DNA of 64,000 nucleotides from Bombyx mori (GCF_030269925.1 NC_085128.1:11906501-11970500), one strand, 5' to 3'. Counted from the first letter of the stretch, positions 25,301 through 40,200 are shown. The notes: generated by a model not told the origin, from the sequence alone. Program-made: numbers and translations.

Positions 25301-28300
25301 GTAAAGCCGCTGAAAAACTAAAACAATTATTAGGTACGAACGATAACAATCTTAAAATAATTTATATCGTGAACATTGTTTTAAAAACGTAATTTCCGTG
25401 ATGTATTTCAACAACACAATCCAAGTTTGTTCTCTTGTGTGATGCGTATATTTTTTAAATATATTTTAGAGGATAATAATAATAAAAAAAAAAAGAAAGA
25501 TATATGTATTTTAAAGGATAATAAGCATTTTTCTCAAAAAAAAAAGCGATTTCGTAGTTACTACAAACATACTGGTAGCGTGGAACACCAATCGCATGAC
25601 GCGAGTTATTACAGAGGACTCCGGGCGGAGATATAACATTTTTGTCGTTACATTGTTTGAGCACGTTCTTTTGTTGACACAAAGACACCGACCGGTAAGA
25701 CGTAGCCGCAGTGCAAAGTGCAATTTTAAAATGTAAACAAAGCTCGCACCTTGAGTCCATAAACGCTATCTCGGATTTCGCCTTATTGAACCTCCGAGGC
25801 GAAAAATAATCTTTTCATATTTGCTTCGCTTTATAACGAAGAAGTGAAACTTTGTTATGTAAATCTCTTTTGAAATAGTTCTTGGCAATTTTATAACGTT
25901 ATTAAAAAAAAAGCGCAACTTTCGTAACTTCTTAAGAATATAATTAATTCTGTGAAAACAATTAATTTCTTGGAACAATATTAAAACATACTTGCGGGCC
26001 ATCTATCGTTCGCTGATGGTTTTATCACAAAAACCACCCGTGGGGTGTTAACAAGAATATCTGTATCAAGTTTCATCATAATCGGATAATTGTTTAGGAA
26101 CACACAATGGACACAACTTAGATACAAAAATATGTTTTTATTCATTTAGACCTATGTAAAAAACTCTCCACGAGACAGGCAGTGCCTAGTGTGGAGAGTT
26201 TTTAGCAAACTGTTATGTGTTTTTTTATGTGTTATGTATGTAGTAAGTAAAAAAGTATATAGCTAACTATAAAATTTTAATACAATAATATAAATATGAA
26301 TGTAATTCATAATTTCAATCTAATTTAGATTATTATTTATTAACAAACTCCGTAGCATCAGTATATTTTTTTTCTAATGATAAAGAACAAGAATTATTTA
26401 TTTTAAATAATAAATACCAGTGGATTCTAACAGTGATACATAATCAAATTGCTATCAATCATAACTTACTGATGGAGCGGCTGCGGTCTGATTAACGTTG
26501 GTCCTACTGCGACTGACTAATGATTGTTGCGTAATTTGAACATGTTTTCAACTACATCATAGTCTTTCTACATCTTCAGTTGAAGGCGATATGATTGATC
26601 TTTCATATTCACTTTTCAATGATGTCAGTTGTATTAGAGTGCTTTTAAATTTAGTGTCAAAAAGAACTTGCTTTTTCACTATTTTAACCGAATGTTCACG
26701 ATTGACTTCCACGGTGAAGGCATAGCATCGTGTAATAAAAATCAAACCCGCAAAATTTTAATTTGCGTAATGACTGGTGGTAGGACCTCTTGTGAGTCCG
26801 CACGGGTAGGTACTACCATCCCGCCTATTTCTGCCGTGAAGCAGTAATGCGTTTCGGTTTGAAGGGTGAGGCCGCCGTTGTAACTATACTCAGACCTTAG
26901 AACTTATATCTCAAAGTGGGTGGCGCATTTACGTTGTGGTTGTGAGCACGTCCACCCATTTAACAAATAAAAAAATATGTATTAAAATCAAAAGCTTTCT
27001 CAAAAATAAAATTTAAAATCAGCGCATTAAAAGCGTACGTTTCGTGTCTGCGTATACAGGCTGCCCTCTGAAAGATTTGGCGAGGTTAGAGATTTATGTC
27101 AAGGATCATAGAGGTAGGGATCGAGGGATTTCAGCGCTCCTAACATCCGACTGTGCCCTTTGTGCCTGGAGCACTATCCGGGTTCACTTCACTTTGTACC
27201 TCTTACTTGTGTTGCCACTTAACTCGCGGGACGTTTTAATTCCATTTCGAGAAAAATTCGTGGCCAGTTCCTTCCCGAGTGGTTTCGTGAGGAGTTGCGC
27301 GGATTACAGCTCTCTCGTCTAACTTTTTCCGAATAACATCACGTAAGTGATGTCAGATTGTCGACCGATATCGTCTGTACGATATATAATATGGTACCTA
27401 GTATGTACCTAGTATTTATAATACGCTCTTATTACATACATACGTATTAAGCTAGGTGCGTATGTATTTTTGTGTGTATGTAACGGAATATTTGAACGTG
27501 ATTTTCTCCGATTTTGAACCTATGACAATAATTTTATAATTTCGCTCTAATATCCTAACTAATATCAACGGCGCGGCGTAAAAAAGATGAAATTAATTGT
27601 TTGTTCTTTACTATTTAAGCGCGTTTTTGTTTTTGATTTTAAACTGCATATTTTTAGTCAAACCAAATTGGGACACTAAAATAATTTGTGTGAAAGTTGA
27701 TTACTTTTTTCCTTGTTAGTTGATATTTGAAAAGTCCAGTTATGTTAACAGATCTGTTAACGGGTGCCAGACTTATTGCAGTAGCGAGCGCCATAATGCT
27801 ACTGCTAATGCATTGTTACTACGCGGCTAATACGTAATGTACACTCGGTCTCCCGCAGCAGTGCAGGCTACGTAGTTACTCTAATGTACTGTTTTTATTT
27901 CCATTATTTGTTTACTACAAAATTAGACTTCATATATATATTTTTTTTTATTGCCCTTGTAGGCAGACGAGCATACGGCCCACCTGATGGTGAGTGGTCA
28001 CCGTCGCCCATGGACTTCAGCAATGCCAGGGGCAGAGCCAAGCCGCTGCCTACCGCAAATCTCACTCATATGTAGGTGTAAACTTTTTTCTTGTCGTCTT
28101 TTTTTTCCCTACCCATGCTGATAGCCTTGAGAGGCTATATCAGCTTCGCCCTGACGTGTAGGTAAGCTCACGGTGCTCAAACCGGAGTGGTCCTAACACT
28201 GGCCCTAGCAAGAGCAGTGCTTCGCAGAATCTACCACCGGATCGGAAACGCGACCCACTGAGAAGATCCGGTGAGAAACTCAGTGGGCTGTGTCTGTGTG

Positions 28301-31300
28301 TTAAAACTTATCGCTAAGACATCGATCTTAAAAGCATAATTCGAGTGAAGTTTTGTAAATAATAAAAGGTGCCACATCCAAATGGTATTTCGGTTTGTTT
28401 TAAAATTTCAATTACTGGCCACTTCAAAACGTGAAGTTAATGTTTAAATTTAGGAAGCCGCATTTGAAACAAGTATTCCGTGCGGACTTTATTTCTATTA
28501 AAGCGGACTCCATTAGCAGAGTCGAGTTGATGAGACTTAGCGTTGCTAAGTTTTCACCACTACGCTTTGCTGGTGATATCTCAATTTCATGACGGGTTTC
28601 CTCGCTACAGAACATTAATTTAATAAATAAGTCACGAGCGAGTAGCGTTTTGTAACTTATAATATTCTATTGTACGCCACGTTAATGAAAGCAGAATGAT
28701 ATTAATACGCTTCACTTTTGCACTTGTACCGACAGCACTCCACAGGAATCGGGCGTAAAGAGCGACTAATTAGGACGACTAGTCGAGTCGCTATTGTAGA
28801 ATTCATTAGCGAATTGTACTCCGCCGACAGAGGTATTACAGACAAATTCGACAAATGAACAGAGTAACAAGCCTTTCAAGGTTTATTTTTGTATTCGGGC
28901 CCTCTATTATCGATTACGTGCGTTATCGATTTCATTGTCGTGTTTCAATAACGTTAAATAAAATTGTTCTGCTATCGACTCGTAATAAAATTACCGAGAT
29001 TCATAGCGGCGCGCCGACGGAAAGCTTCGATAATTATGTTCGCGAACTGAGTTTGCGGAAGCCACAAAACGAAATTTAATTTGCCCTGAACGCTGCATCA
29101 GAAATAAAGTTAAAACAGTCGTTGCAGCCGGCCGCCGTACGTCCAACTTCTAACGCAAATGAATAGTGAATAGGAAAAGTTGGGTCGAGAAAAATGATGT
29201 CCCACTCGGTAGCGGGCGAGGGCTATTGTCGCGGACTCGCAGCCGCCGCTCTGCTTACCGATATTATTGTTATTAAATGTACGTAAACGTTCTGTTGTAA
29301 CTTATACTTTCAACAACCACGAACGTACAAAAACATTAAAGTTGCTTTCGCATAGAACTAGTAGTAGTACCTATTCTGAACAATCTGATTTATAAACTTT
29401 ATACTGTCATATGAATTACACATACGCGTATGTTCGAAGACAGTTTTTACTGGTGGTCCGTGCGGGTAGATACCACCGCCCTGCCTATTTCTGCCGTGAA
29501 GCAGTAATGCGTTTCGGTTTGAAGGGTGGAGCAGCCGTTGTAACTATACTGAGATCTTAGAACTTATATCTCAAGGTGGGTGGCGCATTTACGTTGTAGA
29601 TGTCCATGGGCTCCAGTAACCACTTAACACCAGGTGGGCTGTGAGCTCGTCCACCCACCGAAGCAATAAAAAAAAAAATTTTTTTTCTTCTAATTTTACA
29701 CATTTTTAAATTTGAGCGATGTTCATTTCAAATTATGAGATAGGTTTTGCTATTGTTCGACTTAATCCGTAATCAGGAACAAAACGTTGAGCTTAATAAT
29801 TACGAATGCGGTCGATTACGATGCTGAATACAACAAAGTGGCTACAAATACATAATTGCAACTATCAATATGAAACTTTGGTACCTACGCAGTCGGAGCG
29901 GAGTAGATAAGAAGACTTCATACCCAGGATAGTTCGAAAGCGAGTCATTAAAGTGAATGAAACGTGCGGCAATAGGAACTTTGTTTTATGGCATTGCTTT
30001 ACAAACAGTTAAATAAAAACAAAGAAGTCTTTAGTGCTCACCGTTTTTGCTGTTTGCGCCGACACCGTGTCTGGATACTGAATGAGAGCTTGGAATGAAT
30101 CTGAAAACAAAATACATTTACATTATTATCAGTGGATTTAAACTCGGAATAATTCGCAACTTCTCCCGAATTCTACCGTTAAAAGTATTTGTAGTATTTC
30201 AACAGGGCTCTCTAAAGCAAATTCAAAAATTGCGTGACCGTTTTCGTGCCTTAGAAATTATTAATGGATACTTCGTAAAATATTATTTACAATATGCGGA
30301 CAATGAAGACGAAATTGGCGCCCAACGTGGGGCAGACCTGAACCCATGCGTCATCAAGAGTAAGTCCCGTCTCAGGTGCAGCACAGCTATTTTATCATGT
30401 ACAACGCTTCAGTGAATATTCGAGCACGTAAGTTTCGCGCCTATTTTACATTCGGGGTAGTCGTGAAGTTACAAAATTTATTGCTTCAGTAGCTCATTCG
30501 CGACTGCTGTTGTTAAAAGTTTGATGATACGACGGCGTTTTAAGAGATAATCGCAAACTTAAAATTGAGCTTTTTAATATTTTAGTGCATATTTTGTATA
30601 GTTACTATTGTTAAGAAAGCTAAAACGAGAAAACCGTGATAAATAATAAACGAACAAAGTAGTTGGATATGTTCTCGCATTCGACGTGAATGGCCTTGCA
30701 AGTAATATAGTTGGTCGTCGAGTATATTTACTGCGAGAGGAGTAGCGTTAAACCCCCTAATTTAAGGCGTGATCCGGGCGATCATTGCCGCCCGTTGGCC
30801 GAGGACATAAATTCACATTTTTAGGAAACATTGGTAGAGCCACGTCGGTCGCCTATATAAGGTAGCGTTATGTTAGTAGTTGAAGATAACCCAAAGTTTT
30901 TTTTAGGTGAGGAAGTCGGAAAATTCGCGCGATACTATTTGGGCGTATATTCAGTATATTCTATAATAGTCTTATTTTAAAACTGTAAAAAAGTTAACGA
31001 AATGGCCTCTCCAGTTTATAGGCAGCGAGAAAATGAATAGAAAAAAGATAATGCACGCTTACGTCGGACCCATCGCAGCTAATTCCCTTGCCCTTAATAA
31101 ATTTTCAAGACTTATAAAATATAGAGAAGAGAATCACTTAAGACACTGTTTGTCTAGTTTGTTGTTAGTGATAGATTTATTATTAATAATTTATTTTTAC
31201 AGTGATAATTAATTTGATATTGTGACTGTACTCCCCTACTACTGACTACCTGTTTTATTTCTTTTGTTCTTTTTGCACGTTAATGCGGTTTAACTTTTGA

Positions 31301-34166
31301 ATTTGATAATGTTATTTTTATTTTGTAATTTTTTTATAGCTTATTATTTATATTTGTGACATTTTGGCGATCTGGACGTTTTTCTGTAAGCCACAATTAT
31401 TATAATATATTAGTTTAATAAGTATAGTTATATAAATAAATAAATAAAGACACGATAGTTGATGTAAATTACGCGCTGTGTCCTTCATAAATTTTTTAAA
31501 TTTTTTATTTATTTTGGTATTCTATGTATATGAAATGTTATTGTTAATGGATATTATGGATGGATGATGTGGATGCAAAATCTGAAGTAAATGAAATAAA
31601 TAAAATAAAATAGATAGTTAAACGGCTTCATACATTTATTAGACTTAATTTTGGAGGATACAAATAGAATTCATAAAGCACGTATGGAATATCGGAGTGT
31701 TTTCGTTTTTTTAAATTCAATGATAACGGGACTAAGTCGTGGATTTACTTAAATAAAAGTTAGTATTAATGTGTAAGTTTCTTGAAACTTCAGTTTGTTT
31801 TTATTATTATTATTATATATTTTTGATAGTAAAAATTTGTGATTTAAAACTTTTTTGTACTTAAAACAACAATAAAAATAAATTTAAGAACATCTAAATA
31901 ATTAGTACAAAGGCGAGTTTAATTTATTTACGATTATTTACTAATAAAAAAAAATGGGATGTATGTGAGGGAAAAATTAATAAAAAAGATTTGTGGTGTC
32001 GTGGGCCACCGGATAGGAACGAAGTTCCTTATTATAAAAATAATAATTTTAAGTTCTATTCGAGGTATAAAAAAAATAAAACTGGTTTCATAACAACCCA
32101 AGGTCATTCGGTAACGTGCGAGCTTATTGTGGTACACTTCATTCACGGTTGATTGCATAAGAGTTAGTGTATTGCGCAAACGAACGCTCTGAGATCGTGG
32201 TCAATGAATGATAAAAAAATATGTTATTTTTTGTACGTTATTACAAAGTTAAGTCGTGTAGTGTGTGCATTACTAATTTGTACGTTATAACAAAGTTAAG
32301 TGGTACCCTGTGTGTATTTCTAATAAAAATCTTACGTTACGGACGTTTTTTCCCAGTTAGGGTACCTCTCCTTATCGTCCCATAAGTACATACATACATA
32401 CATACAATATTTTCTTAAATAGATACATACTGTACTGTACATACATATGATTTAATTGATTCAAAAGTTACGCTGCGTCAAGCCGTTAACTGTGAAACTC
32501 TTACAAACGAGCCGGACTGCTAGACAGACACTCTTGCTTCGTTTATTTATTCATGCTGAAATATTCAAGTTCTAATTCAATAAGATGTTCCGATTGCGCG
32601 CAAGTTATTCAAATCTCAATCAATCGGCGGCGTGCGCGCCGCTTCATTAAGTTTCATTAAAAATTCAAGCGGAAAGCGCAATTACATAATGGAATATTCA
32701 AACATCGATCTCTGCGTAAACACAAGATGGAAGTTGCGGTGAAATTAAAATTTCGTAATCCGCATTTCGCTGTAGCGAAGAGGTTGCTTCCGCTATGTTA
32801 ATATTAAGCGAGAGGGCGGGCGGTCGCCGGCCGACCGATTACAGTATAATTTGATATCTTAAATCTCGACATCTCCCCTGCAATGAACGGGCTCCGTCAA
32901 GCTTGAATGCGTCCTCGTTCGCAAATTACGCGTCTTTTCAGCTAACCGTTCAACTCTGATACTCGGATACTACTGGTGAATATGACTCGAACAGATGTAA
33001 GTAGATGTCGGAGAAGCCACAATTATTAACACCATCGTCAAACATCATAGGGGCGAATAGGGTGAGCGAGCAAAGAGAAACATTGTGAACACCAATCACG
33101 TTTGTTGTCTTAGAACAATTTAGAAATCTTCTCCTGACATTAGCAAACGAAAACGAATGACAGTCCTTGGACGAGGGCACCGCTCTTCAACAAGGCTGGT
33201 TGGTAAGTGTTAAGGTGTTTACGCACCTCCATCGGCTGTCGTAGCACAAAGTTAGCAGAGTTCCGACGATACCGCGATCGCGCTGCCATCTCTCGGGAAT
33301 CGCGCTGTTTCGTTTAGCTACCAAACTAATGACCGTCTCAGATATGACTCGATACTAAGCCCGATACCCGATAGTTAAATATAAATTTAAAAGTCGATCA
33401 TGCCACTTAAGTACAGTTTCATGTTAATTTATATTGGACGGTTAAGCCTGAACGGCATCCGAAATGAGATCATAAGATTTAGACTCAGACACCGCAATGT
33501 CCGTAGACGAATCAAATCCTTAATTAAGGGGGTCCGACGACGAAATAGACAAGACGTGTACCGCAAACAGGGTACGCATAATAATTGTAGCGGTCTGCTA
33601 CACCTTAATAAAGCCAATCGGGGCAGACGAGGGGCGAGGAGATCACGAAGGGGGAAGGATTACGGCGACTCCGCGCTCTTCATTGAGATTTGTTTCGGGA
33701 TTAGGAGCGCGTTTGATGGTAACCTCCGTGAGGTCGCAGCCTGTCGCTAAGAGCGCACAACCGTCATCACGTTCCCCGTCCGCATTCAATATTAACACGA
33801 TACACGAACTTAATATTCATCAGAGAAACTTCAACGGGACTCGTGAAAGTAGCACGCGTGAAACAACACGTATCAAAATTTAGTAACAAGTTCTGAACGA
33901 TGGGAGTTCGAGCATAGTCGAATCGGTGCCTACCGTATAAGATGCTTAATTAGTAATACCACTTTATTAATCCAAGAATCGGTAGCGATTTATCTCCTGC
34001 ACTGCTAATACGGGCGAGGGTACCACTCACCTTCAGATATCACTACTTGTCAGCCTTTCAAGGCAATGAAAGCAAATAAAAAAAACACGGATTTTTGGTT
34101 CAAATTACCACAGTTTTTTGGTTTAAATTGCTTTAAATTTTGCCATTAAATAAACTCTTTGACATA

Positions 34167-34202
<36 letters not shown>

Positions 34203-37200
34203 CAGGAGGAAATCGCCGGACTTCCGCCCTTTTCTGGGCGGGGTATGTCAGAGTCGAACTGACTAAAACCTCCTGTCGCTCAACAACCAACGTCCAAACC
34301 TCGCATGAGACAGAACTCATGACAAGGCAAAGGGGGGAAAGTGAAGCGTTTAGTGCGGAGCACATCTCTCCCATCACCCTCCCCCTCGGGACGCCGGACT
34401 GGCGGTCGTCGGCGCCACGACCACCAGCCCTCTCGGTCGGCAGACTGTCCGAAGCCCGCCTAGATGGCGCCGGTTAGAGTGGGTTACCCTACGGAATACC
34501 CCGCTGGGCCAGAACCAGCGTGGGTCGAGGATAGCCGGCCTTCCATCACCCGGATGCTCTTGCGTAAAACGCGTGCAGAGCAGCTTGCACGTCGTCTTCT
34601 TAGGCCCCCCTCGCCGGTCCCCAGACCGACATGTGAGGGGGACCCGAAACACTTAGAGGGCCAGGGCTTGGGCGAGATCCGCCTCCCTGGCCCCCGCTCG
34701 ACGGCGGCGGGATTGTGCGTCTCTCACGCGCCCCGCCGCCTCCTTCTGCGAGATGGTGCACTCGCAGAAGTCGAGCATCGCCTTCCACGACTCGTCGTCG
34801 CCGAGCATCGATGCCACAACACTCGGCAACGACAAGTCGGTTCCTATTTTTGCGACGAGGACACGGCGCCACCCCTCCCATGCGGGGCAGGCGACGAGCG
34901 TATGCTCTGCCGTGTCCAAGTCGCAACCACAATGGTGGCACTCTGCCGTCGGCTCGGCTGTGATCCGGTGCAGGAACTCACCGAAACAACCATGCCCAGT
35001 GAGCACCTGCGTAAGCCGGAAAGTGAGGCGTCCTCTGTCACGATTCACCCAATCCACAAGGACCGGGCGAATCGCCTCGACGGTCCTACGACCAGCCGAA
35101 GGATCAGCCAGCCGTCTGGACCATGACTCCAGCACGGACCGCCGAGATTGGGCCCTCCGTGCTCTGACCACACTGGGGCTGGGACGCGCCACGCCCCGGG
35201 CACGAAGTTCAGCCCGCCACCTATAGTCAGCGGCGAGCGCCTCCGCTTCCAGAACCCAAGGCGGCGTCCCAGCCAGTACACACGCCGCCTCAAAGGAGAT
35301 GGTGCGATAACCACGGATGACCCTGACCGCGATGGTGCGTTGCGGCCGTTGCAGCAGCTTCGCCACCCCCACGGCCAGGGACTGGCCCCACACGGGCGCC
35401 CCGTATAGGGCCATTGATCGCACCACCCCCGTATAGAGACGGCGCGTCACCTGGTCAGGCCCCCCGTTGACATATACATAGGTATATCAGTTCGCATGAA
35501 CGACAAGAAAAGCGGTTTAATGCGACTTTTGGTGCGTGATAATACGAAAACTATTCATAACATTCGAATATAAGATGTAATATTGTAGTTTATGTATTTG
35601 CTACCACGAGATCGGGTAATTGAAGTAAGAATTTATACGTTCCGGATGTACCAACTACTTTGGGTTAGACGCCAATATCTCCTTACACGGCTTTCTGAAT
35701 TCACACTAACTTTTCAGGCGTGTACGGGTTCTGATACGTTTTGACTTTTAAGTGTTATGTGCATGAAAGAAATATCATTATTAGATATTACAATTGCGCA
35801 AATCTTTATGGACCCCGGAAGCCATTTCATATTGTGTGGGCTATCAGCGAGTTCACTAGTCCAGTAATAAAAAATATGATTAGAATGAGAAGGGAATGAG
35901 TTTTCTAATAAGTTTTCTAATAAGTTTCTAATTCCGTTTTCTAGTAGTATTATTTGTTGGTTTATCTTATGTGATCGTATTTGTGGGATTTAGTTGAAAC
36001 TTTGTACAGCTATTGAGTTCGTTTGTGATGTATATGGTGTAAGTATATGTAATACAGATATTACTAAGTTCAACTAATACAAGATAAAATCGATTTGTTT
36101 TCCAACACCAGCTTTTTTTGAAATTAGGAACAATCAAGAAACAACTTAGTATTGGAAAATACCTATAGAAAAAAACATTGAAATATTTATTGTCCACGCT
36201 CGGGACAATTAATAAATCTGTTTTTTGGAAGTGATGCTATATATTTTTAATCCGAAAATAATAATTAGGTAAATTAAGTGAATATTTATAAAAAAGGCGC
36301 CAAAGTCGTGATTGAGTAAAAAATGCACAGATAATATAAAAAATAAAGATAAGCGTTTCGTTTCACGTTGTGAAGATCTTGAACGTAATATGAAAAGATA
36401 CTCTTCTGAAACACGAAATGCTGTGGCATTCGGAGCATTGAATATTTCGATACAAATAAAATAAACATACCCAACAGATTTCAACGAAAACACTATGCAA
36501 ATTCACGGTATGTTTACAAAGCAATTTACAAAAATTACCGCGACTCTATCTGTCTATGGTTGGAAATGTTTCATACTCGCATGAATATTCAAAAGAACAA
36601 TACCGGAAAATAGTACGAGCCTAAAGCTTTTTACGATTGGACAATGATGAACGCGCTAAAAAAACAAACAGCCGGTCATCGGTACAATCCGAACAACACG
36701 AACTCGACGTTCGGAAATTGGAAACGCTTGCATTAGCACAGGTGCTGTGATACGAGAGGAGTTATGAGCATCTATGCTGTTTAGCGAGGACCCTTGTGCA
36801 TCCAAGAGTTTGCGTTCGATTAACTTGGCCATGACAAATGCGATCCAATTTAGATTTTGAATTTAGAACTCGAATTCAATGTGGGGTTTAGTCTTATATC
36901 TGTACACTAGCTTGGAAATGCATTTAGATGCTACTATATTTAGTACTTATTTACGTAATTCGTTTTTTTGGAAACATAAGTGATTTATGTCATGGAAATA
37001 AATGGGAAAAACTGGATTCGAACAATAAAATATTATGTAGTATTTTTCGTTGATTTTGTCGGTGAGTACTTTTCGAGGGGACGAGGTTTTTATATAAAAG
37101 TTTATTTGAGGTTTCCGACTAGGCGCCAGTATAATTAGGCGAGAGTGAGCACCGACTCAACGCTCACCCGAGAGCTTATCAAATATGTACCTACCTGCTG

Positions 37201-40200
37201 CCTCCTGTGTGCCGGATTTATTTAGGATATGCATGAGGGTACAATTTAAATTTTAAACGGATTGCGCCCTTGGATTTCGGCCCTGTGTTACGCTTGGTAA
37301 ATCTATCACTATAACGCGGGCGAAATTAATTTTAAAGCCCACCTCGATTCGATTTATTAATAGTGGTTTTAGTGAGTGTAATCCTGCTGGGATGTAATAT
37401 ACAAACGCATTTGCAATCAGAGGCTTATCAACGGATGTATTTCGTCACGAATAGATTTGTAATATCTACAATTACTTATTGTGTGTTGTTTCAAAATTAC
37501 GTATTAAATTGTTTATATTGAAGATTTTGTAGTCGATACATAATTACATAAACTAAGATATTATTTGAAGATATCGAGATTATGCCGTAGTTGGATCATC
37601 GGAAAACAATAAATCTGACTATTACGTTCAAATGGTGTTCACAAATGGCAATCACGATGAAGTCTTGAAATAAAATCTAACCAACGGATTTGTAATTTTT
37701 TATGATTGAATGATTACTGGTGGCCCGGAGGCCTTTCCAGTTTCATCAGAACAGGTGGGCGAGCAAAGGCTCAGTCAGGAGGGGTGGGATTTGCTAACAG
37801 CTGCCCGAGCGCCTCCGAAGGAGACCTAACTACTCAAGAGCAACTGCTTCGCGAATGAATCTACTACCGGATCGGAATCGCGACCCGCTGAGAAGATCCG
37901 GCAAGAAACTCAGCGGGCTGATGGATGGGTTAGTTTGCACGTCGAACTCTTTGTCAAGTACGATTACCGGGGTCCTTAAGCCTGCTCTCTTAGAGTTAGA
38001 GCTGAAGTCGTCTAATGCAAAGGTTGAAATTTCCTTAAGACTTATGCCGCACTTTCTGCATGGTATCAACTATCACCTTATCCATTTGATCCTGTGATGC
38101 AGTCTTGCCTTCCTGTTTGAAGAATACTGTTTTCTCTTTGCGATTTTTGACTACGAGTGGGTCTTCCGGTGTCTTCGGTCATCGGCCACTTCTTCAAGTG
38201 CGCTTATTCATCTGCGCTAACCTACCATTACTATATTTATGCAAAACGAACGATAATTAAAATAACTTACTGTTTTTAGTGAAAGTTACAATCTTGAGCA
38301 CCTTGCCGTAGCGTTGGAAGATCGAGTAGAGGACGTCCAGAACGATGGGATATAACATATGCTCTATGATGACACGCAGTACTGTATTGGGACCGCCCTG
38401 TAACAATACAAAATATTTTTATCATTTAAATATACACACAAAATAAAAAATAAAAAATTTAGTTTTTATTTTTATTGCTTAGATAGGTGGACGAGCCCAC
38501 AGCCCACCTGGTGTTAAGATGTTACTGGAGCCCATAGACATCTACAACGTAAATGCACTACCCACCTCGAGATATAAGTTCTAAGGTCTCAGGTATAGTT
38601 AGTTACAACGGCTACCCCACCCTTCGAACCAAAACGCATTACTGCTTCAAGGCGGAAAATAGGCGGGGTGGTGGCACCTACCCGTGCGGACTCCCAAGAG
38701 GTCCTACCACCAGTGATTACGCAATTATAATTTTGCGGGTTTGATTTTTATTACACGATGTTATTCCTTCACCGTGGAAGTCAATCGTGAACATTTGTTG
38801 AGTACGTATTTCATTAGAAAAATTGGTACCCGCCGGCGGGATTCGAACACCGGTGCATCGCTACGTACGAATGCACCGGACGTCTTATCCTTTAGGCCAC
38901 GACGACTACAAAATGAATTTAAATAAAGAATAACACAAGGTTTATTTATTGCATATTTGAGAGAGCGAGATCACGGCCTATCTGGTGCTAAGTGGTTAAC
39001 GGAGCTCATAAAATCACAACTTTAAAGCCGCTACCCACAGCCAGATCTTAATATTGAAATTTGTAGTTTGACGTTGTATTGGACTAAATTAATTGCATAC
39101 AAGCTTTTGTTGTGTGTGCTGAATACAAGACATATAAAACGGAGCTTACTAATCAGTATTGTCTTCACTTTTGCTATGAAAGTTCGGTCGAATATCGATA
39201 CGTTTTTGAGTTACTCAACAACGCATTACCATATTGTTATTAATTTAAATAAAGTAACTCAACGCCTGAAATATCATATTATCATCAAACTAAATTGATT
39301 AATGCACGTTGCTTTAAAACGGCACATTGTATGCCACGAGCAATTACCTTACAAATACAACTGTGAAATCGACTTTTGTTAATGAAAGTATTTCAGTCAG
39401 TTAGAGTATTATAAGTTATCCGGTGAGTGTAGACCAAAAAGTAAACTTATATAGGATTAAGAACTTGACATGTGAGAGTATATTTCAAGAGAGATCCTTT
39501 CTTACATGTACCTAGTATTTGTATCGTAATTATTGTGTTTCTGTTCGAGAAATAAAGAGTATATATTTATTTTGTTTGATATACCAAATGTTGTTTGTGT
39601 CATCGTACAAATAATATAATGTTACATTACCCTTATGTAAGTTCATTGAAATTGTTATTTTTATTATCGTCTTAAAGTATTCTTATTACTCTTGATAGGT
39701 AAACTATCTCAGAACCTACCTGATATGGAGCCAACGAGACCATATTTTCAATTGTTTTGTATAAATATGCTATTTTTAAAACGAAATACAGTGATTGCTT
39801 CTCGGCAAACATTTGCGGCATTGTAGTATCTATGCGCACGTGATGCTCTCAACGATGAAATAAAAATTAACGCTCACAAAGTAAAACATGAAGTTCACGA
39901 ATTTTAAGTATCGTTCATTAATGACTGTTTGGTCTATCGAATCAAACTGTAATTAATACAAACTAAGAATATATTAAAGAATATAATCGGGAACATATCA
40001 CATATGGTCACCTATCTGTTAGCGAGGTTTTCCTACACTATGGAATTCAGAGACTATTATAAATACTAGTGGTCCCGCAGTAGTCGTGAATCGACTACAA
40101 TTAATTGTATTTATAAGTTTGAATGAACATTATTATGGTTCTATTATCAAAGACTAATAGACTTTTTTTTTCACAGATTTCGCCAAGACCAAACTAAAGG

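Larger units (their letters stand above)
30101..34158. other. heph intron, mostly unique-looking sequence
   Basis: No gene recognised. It holds a possible LTR relic (30850-31380), a 48-bp-spaced direct repeat (32231-32304), a (TACA)n run (32386-32405) and a GC-richer block at about 32580-33780 without known repeats. Confidence 0.4.

Noticed and set aside
27044..27322. 92-codon plus-strand frame
   Set aside because: No motif and no gene context; possibly a repeat remnant.
33400..33883. Overlapping plus-strand frames rich in Arg
   Set aside because: Arg bias follows from local GC/CpG composition; no motif and frames conflict with each other.
34464..35226. Long plus-strand frames (up to 220 codons)
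   Set aside because: Shadows of the GC-rich R1-like LINE ORF on the other strand.
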